From Sporodiniella umbellata (Eukaryota; Mucoromycota; Mucoromycetes; Mucorales; Rhizopodaceae), in assembly GCA_025677835.1 (NCBI GenBank), contig JAIXMR010000015.1, forward strand, positions 269,050 to 333,049: a DNA stretch of 64,000 nucleotides. Reading direction: 5' to 3'. Of the stretch, positions 1 to 14,500 are shown piece by piece (position 1 is the first letter of the stretch; every line of letters starts with the position of its first letter). Position numbers and translations under genes: made by a program. The notes under the pieces were generated by a model. The model had not been told where the DNA came from. It searched no databases and saw only the letters and a list, made by a program, of their open reading frames with translations.

Positions 1-1309
1 GGACATTTTGAAAAGCTCGTTAAAACTATTGTAGAATTCTTTGCAAAGCATGAACAAGATCAGTACCAGAAAGCAATGGGTATGGGACAAAATACCGGCC
101 TTGTTTTACCTCGCTGGATTGATATCCAAGGCGTCAAAAACTTTAGAGACATTGGTGGCTATATCATCCAAAATGGAACAGGTTATATTCGAGAACGAAT
201 GGTGTTTCGTTCAGGAAAGTAAATATAGTATATGTCCTTTCCTTTTTTTCATTACCAGTAATCGTTTTTTTTTTTTTTTTTTTTTTTTTTTTGTAGTCTA
301 GCAAAAATCACAGATGAAGGAATTCAACAATTAAAGTATTTGAGTGTCAAAGCTATTTTTGATTTTAGACAGAGCATGGAAATTGATGCTGATAAAGCGA
401 TGAAGTAAGGCATATTGTTTTTTCTTTTTTTTTTTTTAAAAAAAAAAAAAAATACAAGTGACCAACGTATTCTAGGGATACCGAAGGTATTTCAAGATTT
501 AACTTGAATTTATATGAAAATGTAATCAAGAGTCCCGAGGAATATTTCAAAAAACTGATGCTGTATCTCCAAGGAGAGGAGGGATTTGCTGAAAGTAAAA
601 AAAAAAACAAAAAACAAAAACAAAACAAAACAAAACAAAAAACAAAGAAATCCAACAGTTTAAAATAAACTTCTTTTTTAGGCTATATGGGTATATTAAG
701 TTCTGGAAAAACGCACTTTGCCAAAATATTTCGTTACATGATCAAGGAACTTTCTTTGAAAGATAGAGGATCCATGATCGTCCATTGTTCTGCTGGAAAA
801 GACCGCACAGGAGTCTTTATAATGCTTTTACTGGGTTTATGTGGGGTTGACGACGAGGTTATCCTAAGAGAGTACGAAATGACAAAGCTTGGTTATTTTG
901 GTATGTAAACAACACTCTCAGAATCTATCATCTTTTACATATACTCACTTTTTTTTTTTTTTTTTTTTTTTCACTTTTATCACAAGAATTTGAAAAGGAA
1001 TTGAAACCAAGAGCGAAAGCTATGGGTATAAGCGAAGACGACTTACGAGCTGCTATGTCGGTGTCGTAAGTAGATATGGGCTTGTCTGCGTAGGCTACAA
1101 AAAAAAAAAAAAAAAATAACTCTATTCCTTTTTTTAGATACAACGGAATGAAAATTGCTATCAGACGACTGAAAGAAACCTATGGATCGTATGAAGGGTA
1201 TGTACGCGATGGCTGTGGTTTGAGCTCCCAAGAAATAGCGGCTGTTAGAGAGATCATGGTTGTGCCTATTCGCTTTGAAGAACGTCAACTATTCCGTTCA
1301 AAGATCTAG
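1..1309 (+). CDS. Tyrosine/serine protein phosphatase (Y_phosphatase3 type), 3' part
   Basis: The 5' end lies outside the window. Six exons (1-218, 297-404, 476-594, 682-900, 987-1065, 1138-1309) join in one frame to give 304 visible residues. An early block reads NFRDIGGY and the P-loop is HCSAGKDRTG at about residues 183-192. It carries the catalytic Cys and the Cx5R Arg of dual-specificity-like phosphatases in the fungal/bacterial 'tyrosine phosphatase family' (PF13350). The expected activity is removal of phosphate from Tyr, or from phosphoinositides in some relatives; the true substrate cannot be told. Every intron begins GT and ends AG, and several carry long T or A runs. A frame this clean, with an intact P-loop, argues for a working gene. 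Family assignment is confident; the role is not. Confidence 0.88.
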
Positions 1310-1622
1310 TATAGCATTGTTCATTTATGTATATGTATATATATATATATAACATTATTTCTTTTCATTTTCCAGGGGCGAGAATATAAAGAAGAAATGT
1401 TTTATATTAAAAATATTACATTTTATTGTCAACAAGGAATGTGTTGCATGTATTGTGAAATCGTTGAAAGGATCCATTACTCAAATCTGTTTTTCATTAT
1501 TTGGTTTCCTTGCACTGTCTTTTATATATAAATCCAATTGCTGTTGATACCTGTCCCTCTATCTCTCTCTTTTTTCTTGTTTTTTTTTTTTTTTTTTTTT
1601 CTTGGTCATTGCTTATTTAGTC
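1310..1622. other. Intergenic spacer with T-run leader
   Basis: This spacer separates the phosphatase stop from the F-box gene start. It holds a short (TA)n stretch near 1335-1350 and a pyrimidine-rich leader with a T run at about 1579-1600, ending some 20 bases before the ATG. No coding signal is visible. Confidence 0.6.
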
Positions 1623-2819
1623 ATGCAGCACTGTCATCTAGCTCTACAACTACCTGAAATTTTAAGTCATATTTTCTCGTTTCTTACACCAAATTGTACA
1701 CAAGAAGAATCCAAAAAAAAGCTGTACACAGATCTATTTCCGTGTTTGTTTGTGAGCCATACGTGGCATCATTATGCCAGCAAAGCAATTTGGAGAAACG
1801 TTTATTTTGAAGATAAACAGTACGAATTTGACACATTTCTAAAATTTGCTAGCATAATAAAAGAAAGTGAGGCTGTACCACCTTCTCATTTTCCTTTCGA
1901 ATCGCTTTCGATAACAGACAGTCAGCTATATAGCCCAAGCCGTTCATCATCTATATCAACCGTTTCTTCTTACAACATCGATACCCCCAATAGTTCCCCA
2001 GAAATGGAATGTAAAAGTATGGATCCTGATTACTTACGAAACCAGTTTGAACTATCCAGTCGCCGACAGAGCCGAGTCAACAACTATTGTCGATCGCTTC
2101 GGTCTCTTACGCTCCGCAAAATCAAGCTCAAGTCACTAAACGAACCACTCTCGAAAATCGGAAAACTGGCCTCTCAGTTAATACACTTGGATATCTATAT
2201 ATGTGACCAAATCGAACAGAGTGTACTCAGTCCTTTTCTACAGAATCATGCACTTACATATCTTTCGCTTGCTGGATGTCACTTGATTTCCGATAGTTTC
2301 ATACTCGAAGTTGCAGAGAGCTGTCCACGACTGGAGCATCTCGATTTACGCGCGTGCGGTCAAGTCTCAGATATTGCCATTTCAGCCATAGCCCATCAAT
2401 GCCCACAACTACGACATCTGAACGTTGGACGTATCAGAGACCGTGAAAAAATCACAATAAAGTCTATTGGATTGATTGCTCAACATACCACTGCTTCTGT
2501 TTTGGGGCTTGCTGGATGTGAAGTCACTGATAAATGTATGGAGTTGCTTGCAAAAAATAGAGGCGTAAACCTCGAGCGTGTCTCGGTAAACAGCTGCTCA
2601 AATATATCCAACCGCACTATCTACGCATTCATTCAGCATTGTCCTAATCTATCAGTTTTCGAAATGAAAGAATGCCTTAAAGTCAACGATTGGGAAGCTG
2701 TAGCAGAGTTGGTCCAGCGAAAAGTACTGTTGACTCTTTGCGATTCTCAAAATATAGCTTTTCATAATTGGGCTAGGGATAATGGAAAAATGTTGGACCT
2801 AAAAGCTCCATTAAAATAA
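1623..2819 (+). CDS. F-box protein with leucine-rich repeats
   Basis: A single exon encodes 398 residues. I chose the ATG at 1623; reading further upstream would need a TTG start inside the T-run leader. An F-box-like segment lies near the N-terminus (LALQLPEILSHIFSFL). From about residue 170 to the end there are cysteine-containing LRRs of the Grr1/FBXL kind, with repeats such as LTYLSLAGCHLISD and LEHLDLRACGQVSD. Such proteins recruit substrates to SCF (Skp1-Cullin-F-box) ubiquitin ligases through the LRR face. The middle is Ser-rich and poorly conserved. The specific substrate is unknown. It could be an Amn1-like or Grr1-like member; the family call is firm, the orthology is not. Confidence 0.85.
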   Translation: MQHCHLALQLPEILSHIFSFLTPNCTQEESKKKLYTDLFPCLFVSHTWHHYASKAIWRNVYFEDKQYEFDTFLKFASIIKESEAVPPSHFPFESLSITDSQLYSPSRSSSISTVSSYNIDTPNSSPEMECKSMDPDYLRNQFELSSRRQSRVNNYCRSLRSLTLRKIKLKSLNEPLSKIGKLASQLIHLDIYICDQIEQSVLSPFLQNHALTYLSLAGCHLISDSFILEVAESCPRLEHLDLRACGQVSDIAISAIAHQCPQLRHLNVGRIRDREKITIKSIGLIAQHTTASVLGLAGCEVTDKCMELLAKNRGVNLERVSVNSCSNISNRTIYAFIQHCPNLSVFEMKECLKVNDWEAVAELVQRKVLLTLCDSQNIAFHNWARDNGKMLDLKAPLK

Positions 2820-2920
2820 AAATAAATCAAAGAAAAAAAAAAAGACAGTTTGGAACACCGTTTCCCTTTTTTTTTTTTAAAGAAAAAAAAAAAGCATAAT
2901 TACTTTTTATTTCTCTAAAA

Positions 2921-4264
2921 ATGGCAAATGATATTGATACACTTGTAGGCATGGGGTTTTCTCATAACAAAGTGTAAGAAGAAGCCTAAACTCATCAAAC
3001 AATGACTCTTTATATAGCAAGAAAGCATGGAAGGCTACTAACGGCGCTGGTCTGCAGCCTGCTATGGATTGGTACATATGCGCGTTTATATGGCATTCAC
3101 TTACCCGACTTGTAGGATTTTAAATCACCCAGAAGTTTCAGATGAGCCTGAAGAGGAGAACGAGAACACAACAAACACAACGGACAATGTTGCCCAAAAA
3201 GAAGACGGTATAATTTCTAAAAGCAAACAAACCGTCTTTAGGTCATTAAACTTTCACTCTTGTTTTGGTCAGGTGAAATCAATGTCGGTGAACAGTCAGC
3301 CTCCAGCTTGATTTGTAACGATTGTCAAAAGCTATTCCGCGATGGTAAAAACCGCCAAAGAAAAGCAAAAAAAAAAAAAAAAGAGTAGAAGGGTGTTTGC
3401 TAAAATTACGTAGCAAGTGGAGCAGAAAGACACGCCTCCAAAAGCGGCCATCAAAATTTCTCTGAGAGCACAGAGGTTATACAGCCTTTGACTGAAGAAG
3501 AAAAAAAACAAAAGTTGAATGAACTTCGTCAACGTATGGCAGAAAAACGTAATTTGAGAGAAGCTCAAGAGGCTGCTGAACGTAAAGAGGCAGAAAGAAT
3601 CAGAAGAAAGGCTGGTCAAGACATAACCAGCGCTAAAGAGGAGCTTCAGGCAAAGGAGATTCAAAAAGCTTTTGAATTAAAGAAAAAAGAAAAGGAACTC
3701 GATCGCATAGCAAAAGCTAAAGTAAAAGCACAAATCGATGCTGACAAGAGAGAAAGAGCAGCAAAGGTTAGTATTTGACAGGGATCCACTACGCTTGTAC
3801 AGGATGGCACTCACTTCATACTGACGCATTTGAATAGAAAGAGGCACTCAAACAAGCACAAAACAGCAGTGCCGCTTTGACTCCACCAACTGCCTCTGTA
3901 CAAACCGCAGTAAAAAAAGAACATACTGACGCAAGACTGCAAGTAACTATCTGACTCTTTGAAAAAGAAGCGTGCTGATTTTTTGATATAGATTCGTGTA
4001 CCTGGATTAAATCCTATTGTAAACACATTCAGCGCCTCTTCAACTCTAGCCGATGTTTATACCTATTTGCAAACCCAAGGGTGCTCTAATGCATTTAGTT
4101 TATCCACTACTTTTCCCAGAAAGACATTCGGTGACGATGATCAACAAAAGTCTTTAAAGGAGCTAAGTACGTACGCAGTATAAAAAGTTCTTAAAGTCTT
4201 ACTTTTTCCTTTCTCTTTCTAAGATCTTGTGCCATCAGCTGCCTTGGTTTTGACGTACCTCTAA
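2921..4264 (+). CDS. UBA-UBX domain Cdc48/p97 cofactor (UBXN1/SAKS1-like)
   Basis: Eight exons (2921-2973, 3018-3071, 3116-3207, 3273-3344, 3414-3766, 3838-3942, 3992-4166, 4224-4264) close exactly to 314 residues. Order: an N-terminal UBA domain (about 1-40; LVGMGFS and KAWKATNGAGLQPAMDW), a short Cys/His segment (ICNDCQKLF ... RHASKSGH), a long charged coiled coil (about 110-215) and a C-terminal UBX domain (about 245-314) with FPRKTF in the p97-binding loop and the closing LVPSAALVL strand. This order matches human UBXN1, which links ubiquitinated clients to the Cdc48/p97 AAA ATPase. Polyadenylation-like AATAAA motifs follow near 4350. Introns are very short (43-71 nt). The call is confident. 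Confidence 0.93.
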
Positions 4265-4536
4265 AACAAAGCTGCTTTCAAACTAAGTTGGACGTAGAAA
4301 AATGCGTTGCCATCTATGCAAACAAATAAGGTTACCTCTCACATATTGCAATAAACAATGAAGTTGTATATCTTGAAAATAAAGCTTCAAACTACAATCA
4401 AAAAAGCATGTGATCTGCAAAAAAAAAAAAAAAAAAAAAAAAAAAAGGTATCACAAAGATAAATCAGTAGATGGAGATTTACACGTCCTCTCCTTTTCTC
4501 CCTTCTCATTTTTTTTTTTACAAGGCTCACCTTTTT

Positions 4537-7500
4537 ATGCAAAAAAATATACTTTGTGTTTTTATTTTTGCAATTTGTTATGTTCGCAATACATTAGCTG
4601 TACCAAAATTCACTTCAGGTACCTTATACATAGACCCACTGCTTTCAGAAAAAGTTGATGTCCAATATCTTTAGTGAACGACCTGGACGCCTTTGGGCAT
4701 AAATGTCCCCTTCCTACTTATCATGCTTATCAATGCCCTGAGTTGTGTGTACGTGACATTTCATCTTGTCCAAATCCTCCCAAATGCCCTCCGGAAAATC
4801 AATATTGTGTAGACGGTACATGCCGTACATCCTGCTCAGATACACTTATTTCAGCATGCTCTTGCCCTGGAGCCCCTGCATTGGTTGGTAAAATATACTC
4901 TTGTGGTCCACAGGCACAGGTAGATATTCCAAACTTTATTGCTGGAAATAAATCGCAACAAAGTATTGCTGCCTGTACCTCAGCGGTAAAGCTGCCGCAA
5001 GTGTTTGCATGGTCTGAAAATCCATTGTCCGTTATGTGGAAAGAATGCCCCACTCCTGATAATGGATCTTTGACTTTTACGGAAAATATATTTATCGCTC
5101 TTTATACGTTCTATGGCACTTGCTTCCTTACACTCATTCTATGGACTCTATACAAAGGGCTTCGAGAAAAAGTAAAATTAATACAAATATTTCTAGAAAG
5201 TGTGTATTCATTAAGCTTTGATGTAGTCGATATTAAAAGCAAAGTCCGAAAATGGGCAAACTGAGTGCTATATGTCCGACCAAAAAAATACGGAAGATAG
5301 TGACTCTGAGGTACAACAGGAAGAAAAAGAAATATCTATAACTGCCTACAAAACATGTTTTGTGGGAAACCTGATGAAAATCATTTTTATTTTCGAAACT
5401 GTGGGTCAATTGGCATATATGATTGTGGTCACTCAAGATTACTATACCAATTTCCAAGCTTTTCGCGGAAAGTCAGAAGTAGCCAAAAGCGTGTTTATGG
5501 GAATGTGGTATATCTTGTTCATTTGGTTTTCTACGCTGACTGTGTTTGGGCCTAGAGTTCCTAACTATTTCAGACTCAAATGTATTTATTCTGAAGGCCA
5601 ATACGTTCAAGTAGAAAAAAAAGAGCCAGGTAAGTACAATAATAATAGCAGCAAAAGTAAAATTGACACTAGTTTAGCCTTGATATTGCTAGAAAAACAA
5701 AGTAATTCTGTATTGGATAGGATTAGAGATATAGAAATGCTTCTAAGACGTTGGTTGGGGACAGATGTTATAGTTAGTTGCTTAGATATTGAATACACAT
5801 CCAGTGGAACAAAGTATTTTAGCTATCAGTGTACCCGCTATGTTTATCGCCCTGAACTTGATCTTTTTTCTCCCCACAAAATTTCCTTGGGTACAACACA
5901 CTCGGATTTAATCCAATCAAACAAAGGACTTACATCACAAGAAGCAGTTTCTCGAGAAGAGTTAATTGGCCCTAATTTTACTCAAGTTTATGTACCTAAC
6001 TTTGTGATGGCCTTATTTCGCGAGTTTTCGTCCTTTTTCTACATCTACCAGTTTACTATACTTTGGATGTACTACTATGTTGACTACTGTGAGTCATAAA
6101 ATAGCTGCTAGCCCAATTCTTCTTTTTTTTTTTTTTTTTGACACAGTTATAACAGGGAAAGTAGGAGTTGCTGATACAGCTGTCATTCTAATATCAGCTT
6201 TAGTAAAAGTCGCTGTTCGACTTAAATCCGAAAAACGTATCAAGACCATGGCAGAATTTACGGACAAAGTTCAAATTCTGAGAGACAACAAGTGGAAAAC
6301 TAGCTCAACCGCAAACCTCTTGCCAGGGGATGTTTTTCAAGTAAAAGAAAACAAGATGGCTCCTTGCGATGCGGCAGTCCTTACTGGGGCGCTTGTAGTA
6401 GACGAAAGTTCGCTTACAGGGGAGCCTCTACCAATTCGTAAATTCCCACTAAAGCCCGACGATAATCTCACTGTATACGACAAAATGGGAGCAAGCAAAA
6501 CATCGACTATATTTGCAGGTACTAAGATTGTGCAGGCACAGGGAACGGTTACAGCACTTGTGGTTAACACAGGCACATCAACTGACAAAGGAAAACTGAT
6601 AAAAAAAATTCTATTCCCCACCCGTGTATCATTTGTATTTGATGAGCAAATCAAAATTGTAATTCTGATTCTGCTTTGTTGTGGTCTTTTATGTCTAGGA
6701 CTATCTATCTGGATGGTTAGCTCAGGAACAAGTACGTATAGACTTTTGAAATACATTAAACACAGTCTGATTTTCTCTCTCTTCCTCGGCTTTTAGCTGC
6801 TTGGTTTTACTCTATGTCTGCTATTGCACAACTAGTATCGCCTCTGTTACCTGCAGCGCTAGTTGTTGGTCAGTCTGTGGCAGCTGGACGGCTACGTAAA
6901 AAAAGCATTTTCTGTGTCGATTTGCCTCGTATCTTAATGGCAGGAAAAGGTATTTATTATCACGAGCTATTTATGTGTGCAAGAAGTCTCCTTTTTGAAT
7001 CTGTCGCGGGATTTCCTAATAATCCTTTTTACTGCCTTTTAGTACAACTATTTTGTTTTGACAAAACTGGTACATTAACGAAAGAAGGTCTCGAGTATTA
7101 TGGCGCTCAGCCTATTGTAAAAAAAGAACCTTTATGCTTCGATAAACGTCAGGATAAAGTTAGTAATCTGCCATACTTGATGCAAATGGGAATTGCCTCA
7201 TGTCACGCCGTAACTTCTTTAAACGATCAGTTAATTGGCAACCCTGTTGATATAGAAATGTTTAAAGCCTCACAATGGAACTTGGAACCAACTTCAAATT
7301 ATGTAGATACTTTGACTAGTCCTTCGGGGGAATATGTTCATATACTAAAACGTTATGATTTTGTACATGCACGAATGTCAATGTCTGTTGCTGTTTTAGA
7401 CCCCACTACTAACGAGGTCCATATTTTTGTCAAAGGCGCTTACGAAAAAATCAAAGCTTTAGCTAACAAAAATTCGATTCCCTCTGAATATGGTCTTGTT

Positions 7501-9116
7501 ACTTCAAATCAAGCAAGAGAGGGATGCTATGTATTAGCACTAGCTCATCGTAAAGTGAGCCTCGAAAACATTAAAGAATGGACACGAGATGAGATGGAGC
7601 AAGATCTGAGTTTGATGGGCCTTGTGGTTTTTAAAAACCAATTGAAAGAAGATACAGCCAAAAGCATAGCCGAGCTTAAACAAGGCGATACTCGTACAGT
7701 TATGATAACAGGAGATACTGCACTCACTGGCATATATATTGCAAGGCAATGTGCGCTAGCGCAGCCTAGTGCTCGTTTCTTATTGGGTGACTACAACGAC
7801 CAACTGAAGCGCATTGTATGGACCGATGTGGACCAACCTGAGCTATTTCCGGATGTGGACATACACAGTCAGACCGATACTTTTGAATTGGCTGTTACAG
7901 GAAAAGCGTTTGACTGGTTGGTTTGTTCAAACCTGATTCGAAAATATTTGCTAGACATTCGAGTGTTTGCTCGTATGACACCTGCTGGTAAGGTAGAATG
8001 CGTACAGCTTCATATGGAACGTGGTGTTACAGCTATGACTGGAGACGGCGGTAACGATTGTGGAGCGCTTCGTGCTGCACATGTAGGCATTGCCATGTCT
8101 GATGCAGAGGCTTCAATTGTATCGCCCTTTAGCACAAATCACCGTAGTGTTGCCTCTTGTGTAGAGCTAATTCGTGAAGGTCGCGGAGCATTGGCTACCT
8201 CTCTAACTGGATACAAATATTTAATACGTAAGCTTCGAAGGCTTAGTTTATATGGCTTATTGACCTTTAAAATTAGTGTATGGCCAAGTGATGATGATGC
8301 TGAAAATATTTACGTTTTATTTTTCGGTATCGATTTCTGAAAACATATGGATTGTTGTTGACATATTCATTACTGTTTTTCTGACATGGGCCGTTTCACA
8401 ATCTAAGGCAGCTTCCAAACTAGCTCCTCAGCGTCCAACAGCTCAACTTTTAGGCCCTCAAACACTGGCTTCCTGTATCGGACTAGTAGCTATTAACTGG
8501 GTATTCTTGAGTTGCGCTTATGTTCTCTTATTTAAACAGGGTAATCTAATGATTAAAGTAGCCAATATACATTGTTTAACCTTTTTCTTGATTACAAAAA
8601 AACAAAGAATGGTTTCGATGCAATGAGTTTGATGCCAGAGCTGTCGATATGTCTAAATGGATGCTTTTATCTGACAACTTTGAAGGCGAAATTTTAGGGT
8701 TTGTATGTCTTTTTCAATTTATAAATAGTGCGGCAGTCTTCAACTTCGGCTATAAATTTCGACAAAGCTTTTACCGAAACTATACGCTTGTGGTCCTTTG
8801 GCTTCTTTATCTCACCATTGCTTCCTATTGGTTGTTAGCAGATCCAAATCAGTTTGGATGTATATTTCGGTTTAATTGTGGTACACCACAAGTTTTGGAA
8901 AAGCTAGGTTATTTAGCTCCATCTACGTCTATTACGCCTTATAATACGCCTTTAGGTCACAACGTAATGCCAAAAGATTTTAGATGGAAGCTTTGGGGTC
9001 TGATTATAGGAAACGCAGTAACTGCTTTAGCTTATGAAAGGTTTGTTGTACTCGGTTTTGTACATAATTTCCTCGCAAGAGTGTTTCCCGTGAATCGTTT
9101 GAAAAAAGTATTGTAG
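4537..9116 (+). CDS. P5B-type P-type ATPase (ATP13A2/Ypk9-like)
   Basis: Eight exons (4537-4618, 4675-5171, 5227-6088, 6147-6731, 6797-6949, 7043-8227, 8277-8540, 8608-9116) close to 1378 residues. Landmarks are the actuator TGE at about 571-573, the phosphorylation motif FDKTGTLT with Asp about 733, TGD in the P domain, and the hinge GDGGNDCGAL at about 1060 followed by SDAEASIVSPF, a P5B signature. M4 reads SPLLPAALVVG where P5B pumps usually have PPALPA. The N-terminus has a signal-like hydrophobic start and a Cys-rich segment, suggesting a luminal domain before the core. Known P5B pumps export polyamines from endolysosomes/vacuoles; that role is inferred here. An in-frame ATG at 4471 could extend the start. 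The Lys/Asn-rich stretch after 5630 has a GTAAGT and might be a further intron. Confidence 0.9.
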
Positions 9117-9209
9117 TAAATAAAATAGAAGAATGTATTTAATTATAATAAATAATGTTGATAAAGATAAGTAAATAGTAATACAAAGGAGCTCTTTTTT
9201 TTATTTTCC

Positions 9210-10555
9210 TCAGTCGTATCCGGTAAATGCGCTATGAGCTGCTGATAGGTTTACTGACCCTATATCAAGGTCAATAGCATAACAGAGGAAAGTTGCATCA
9301 ATTCTATAAAACCGTTAGAGAAGCATTAACTGAAGACATGGCACTTACATGCTAACCATCGTATAAGAATAAAATTGAGAGATATAATAAGGCATCAGGG
9401 CGCCTATAAGTCCAACTACAAAGCCATGGGGAGAGTGAAGTTGATGAGTAGTATATACATAGGCCGATAGTCCTGACACCAGCATAATAACCACGGCAAC
9501 AATGTGCAAAATGATCTGTGTTAGCAGATCTATAAAACAGAAGGAAAAATTAATCCAAAAAAGTAACCAACGAAGATGTTTACCTCCAAAAACTCCACTT
9601 AGCAAATTTCTTCTAAATATTTTGGTGGTTGATTTTGCAGATGAAAAAAAACTTTCTCCACTTATTCCAGAAAGACCAATTGTATAATTGTTGACTGTAC
9701 TGACTAGCGGCTCAATGAAGCCTAAAATATATCCAACAATGACAGACTGTTTTGAGAACTAAGTTATGTGTTAGACTGATAAATTTTAACTGGCGACTTG
9801 GTTACCTTTCTAAGAAACCGTGTTATAAATTGTAAAAATTGAATAATGGCCATTAAAAGTCCAGCCAGTGCAACAGTTCCAAAAGATGTAGTCAATCCTC
9901 TTAAAAGCACAGACTTCCATACACTGATGGTGTTGTTTGTCGGATTATTTCTATGAAAATACCACTGTGCTGTCATACCTGATAAGGCAAACCTGTTTAT
10001 CGAAAAGATATTAAACCTTTTATCGTGCTTAACCGTATCGCCTACTTTTCTAAATAAACCAAAGCCATTGAAGTCCACATATAGAAAAATACATAAAACG
10101 CAGCTATGTAGTAGACGTAATGATTGACAATCCATACAATGCCTTTAATTTACTATATATTAGTCAAGAGTAATGATAAAGATTTGTTTTAAAAAATATC
10201 CTACTTGACGATGAGGATGAACTACTTAGGCGGCCGATGAGCCATAGCCTATTGAAAAATGTAATCCAAATACTCGTGAATACCACAAACACTGTTAATA
10301 GAGAGACTGGTATAATGAATATAGTAGGGTTTGACCGGATTACTTCGCAAGCAAGCTTGTTTTTTAAATGTTAGCAGAGATTTTCTCCCCCCCTTTTTTT
10401 TTTTTTTTTTTGAGAAAAATCAACATACCTCAATGACTGCTACCGTTTTGCTAATACGATGTCTGTTATTATAAACAATAGCTGTATAAACAAAACCGAA
10501 AATTAATGGTACTGTAGATAACCAAGTTAACCTAAAGAAAAAAAAAGGGAGTGTT

Positions 10556-10586
<31 letters not shown>

Positions 10587-11582
10587 GTAAACAATCGTAT
10601 TGACTTACGTAGTGTCATTGAAGTTGGATTTCTTATTTCCTTCGTAAACATAAGTACTTTGAAGGGATTCTACTAAGGACCATATAAAACATACACTTAG
10701 GGCAAGAGGGACAAGTATTACCGTACCCCATACAAGTGCCTGTATTTACTAATTTAACCTTTTTTGTTTTTTTTTTCCTTGAATTTTTCTTACTTTTGCA
10801 AAATGGCGTAATAGTAAAAGCCAAAGAGTTGCAACCACGAGTGAAGTTCCAATGACAATAGCCAACATACCAGCACTATCTTTTATAGCTTTGAATGTTG
10901 ATTCTTTTACATAACTCTCTACGGAGCTGCTCTATTTAGGGCAGTGGTCAGTATGAAAGTATTTTCCAGAGAAAAAAAAATGTTACATTGGTTGTAAATA
11001 ATATTATGATTCCAGATAAAGTAAATACTACTAACGATAGTCCGTACAACATTGCAAAGACCGGATCCTTGTATTTTCTGTCCATTTGTATTAATGCAGG
11101 TGGTATCTATAAGTTGAAGCTTAATACCCTAGAACATACAAAATAATAATAAAAAAACTACCGATGAGACAGTAGGCAGCAAAGATTCAGACAGTGATTT
11201 TGCGTTGACAGGTGGTATTATTTTAGAAGATTCAGGTTGGTCAAGATATATAGAAGACGGTTTCTATAAAAAATTAATTTAAGGCCGATATAAGCGATTT
11301 ATTATTTACAATATCCTCTTCTTCCTCGCTCTGATCTGACTCAGTCTGCTCAAACAAAAGCTGGCTTCTGTCTGAGTATGCATTGGATAGTGTAAGGGGT
11401 ATACTATCTTCGATGTTATGATCGCTTTGATGTACAGAATAAAATAAACTATGGGTGTTGTCGTCGTCTTCATTCTCCGATTCAGCATCCATTTGAGCGT
11501 AGTAGCCACTTCTTTTCCCATAAAAAACACTGTTCCGTAAACTTGATATGGTATCTCTAGCAAATTGAATAGACTGGTCCAT
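9210..11582 (-). CDS. Choline-transporter-like protein (CTL/SLC44, Pns1 family)
   Basis: Twelve exons on the minus strand (11310-11582, 11162-11263, 10987-11106, 10794-10931, 10609-10739, 10429-10531, 10205-10355, 10046-10142, 9806-9992, 9584-9758, 9349-9529, 9210-9303) close to 583 residues. An acidic, Ser-rich N-terminal tail of about 130 residues precedes roughly ten membrane spans. Family blocks of PF04515 are clear: LLRHFAKALVWG, IELACEVIRSNP, SGMTAQWYF, LLRGLTTSFGT, and near the end IDATFLCYAIDLD. CTL proteins are multi-pass membrane proteins; animal members carry choline, while the fungal Pns1 function is less clear. Its stop lies 93 bp from the end of the convergent P5B ATPase. Intron 10532-10608 contains an (ATA)n run of about 30 bases. 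Family assignment is firm. Confidence 0.92.
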
Positions 11583-12952
11583 TTTTTTTTATTGGGAAAG
11601 AAAAAGGGAGAAAAAGGGTATAATTATTTATTTATTTAATGAATTTCAGTTTTCATGCAGCATCGTGACTTGTCATTCAGCGTGACCAGATAGAACATCA
11701 AACACCAGGCATATGAAAGTACGCGCACCTGATGATGTATTGGAATCTATAGTAGTGCTGCGGCTTAGCTTTTTTTCCAGTAAAGTGTTTCGCCCACCTG
11801 TATTTACATTCTCCCATCAGTAGCGGAGACGATCCAGCGTTCAACTGCAACACTTAATTTAGAGAGCTTATACAATGCTTTTTTTTTTGGAGATTTTAAG
11901 AAAAAGCAACCATTCTAAAAAAAAGACAGTCTTTAAAATAAACGAAAGCATTACTCTTGAAGTTTCTTGAATGCAATGAAATCTTATATCCAAAAGCGGG
12001 TAAGCATTTCTTCAAATGCGGCTTTGGGATCTAAACTACATTTATTGTCTTTTGGATACTATCTTGCCAAAAAGTGTGGACTTGATAACAAGCAATATAT
12101 TATACTGGCTCTTTCCAAAAAAAAAAGAGCCATATGTATTTGAGACTGCTAAACGCAAGTATGTAGCTGAACCAATGAAACCCAATTGATTTCGTAACGT
12201 ACGATAGACAACATGGTGGTTCACTGTATAGTAGGCTTTTCAAAGTTATCTGGAATTGAAAACGACTAGTCTCGAAAATCAAACCGCAATGCTTTCTAAA
12301 GGGTGATACAATAAGCGGTAAAGCACAACTAAGATTCTTTCAAACAAAACGACATCGGTTTGTTTATTACAACCAGTGTTTTAAGAAGAGTGATACTCTA
12401 TAGAAATGACAAAACACGTAAACATGTTTTACAAGAAAAGACAGATTAGATGTCAACTTCTTCAAGTTTGCAAATGACAGACAATCTTTGTACGACCATG
12501 GCATACTACAATTTCAAGGCATAGCAGCTCAAAACATTGATAAGTAGTGCTATTTTTGACGTGTCACTTTTACACTATAAATGTAAGACCCTTGTTTACA
12601 ACCTTGATTATGACCTTTACGCAAAAATTATGTTCCATTGAGAAACTGAAGTTCATGCTTTTTTATAGGCTTGTACAAAAAACATTGTGTAAGCCAAGTT
12701 GGTGTGCAATTCCAATTGATGAGCTTGCTTTAGTTTAATCTAAAAAAGAAAAGGTAGTGGCATATACGGACGCTCATTGGAGTTCTCTTGTTTATTTTTA
12801 AGCGCCTATCCCAGATAGGCTCAAAAGCAGTCATTGTCTATTTTTTTTCAATGTTAAAGCAGTGATCAATCTACTTTTTCTCTCTCTCTCTTTCTTTATT
12901 TCTTTTTCTCTTTTTCCTCTTTTTGTTTTTTTTATCAATCAATGAAGTTAAA
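11583..12952. other. Intergenic region between divergent CTL and PKA genes
   Basis: About 1.4 kb separates the start codons of the divergently transcribed CTL gene and PKA gene. Only short, uncharacteristic reading frames occur. A C/T-rich tract lies at about 12872-12930 just upstream of the PKA start and probably belongs to its promoter or leader. I see no repeat or RNA gene. Confidence 0.6.
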
Positions 12953-14463
<1,511 letters not shown>

Positions 14464-14500
14464 CCCAAACAAAAAAAAAAAAAAAAATAGAAAAACTTAT

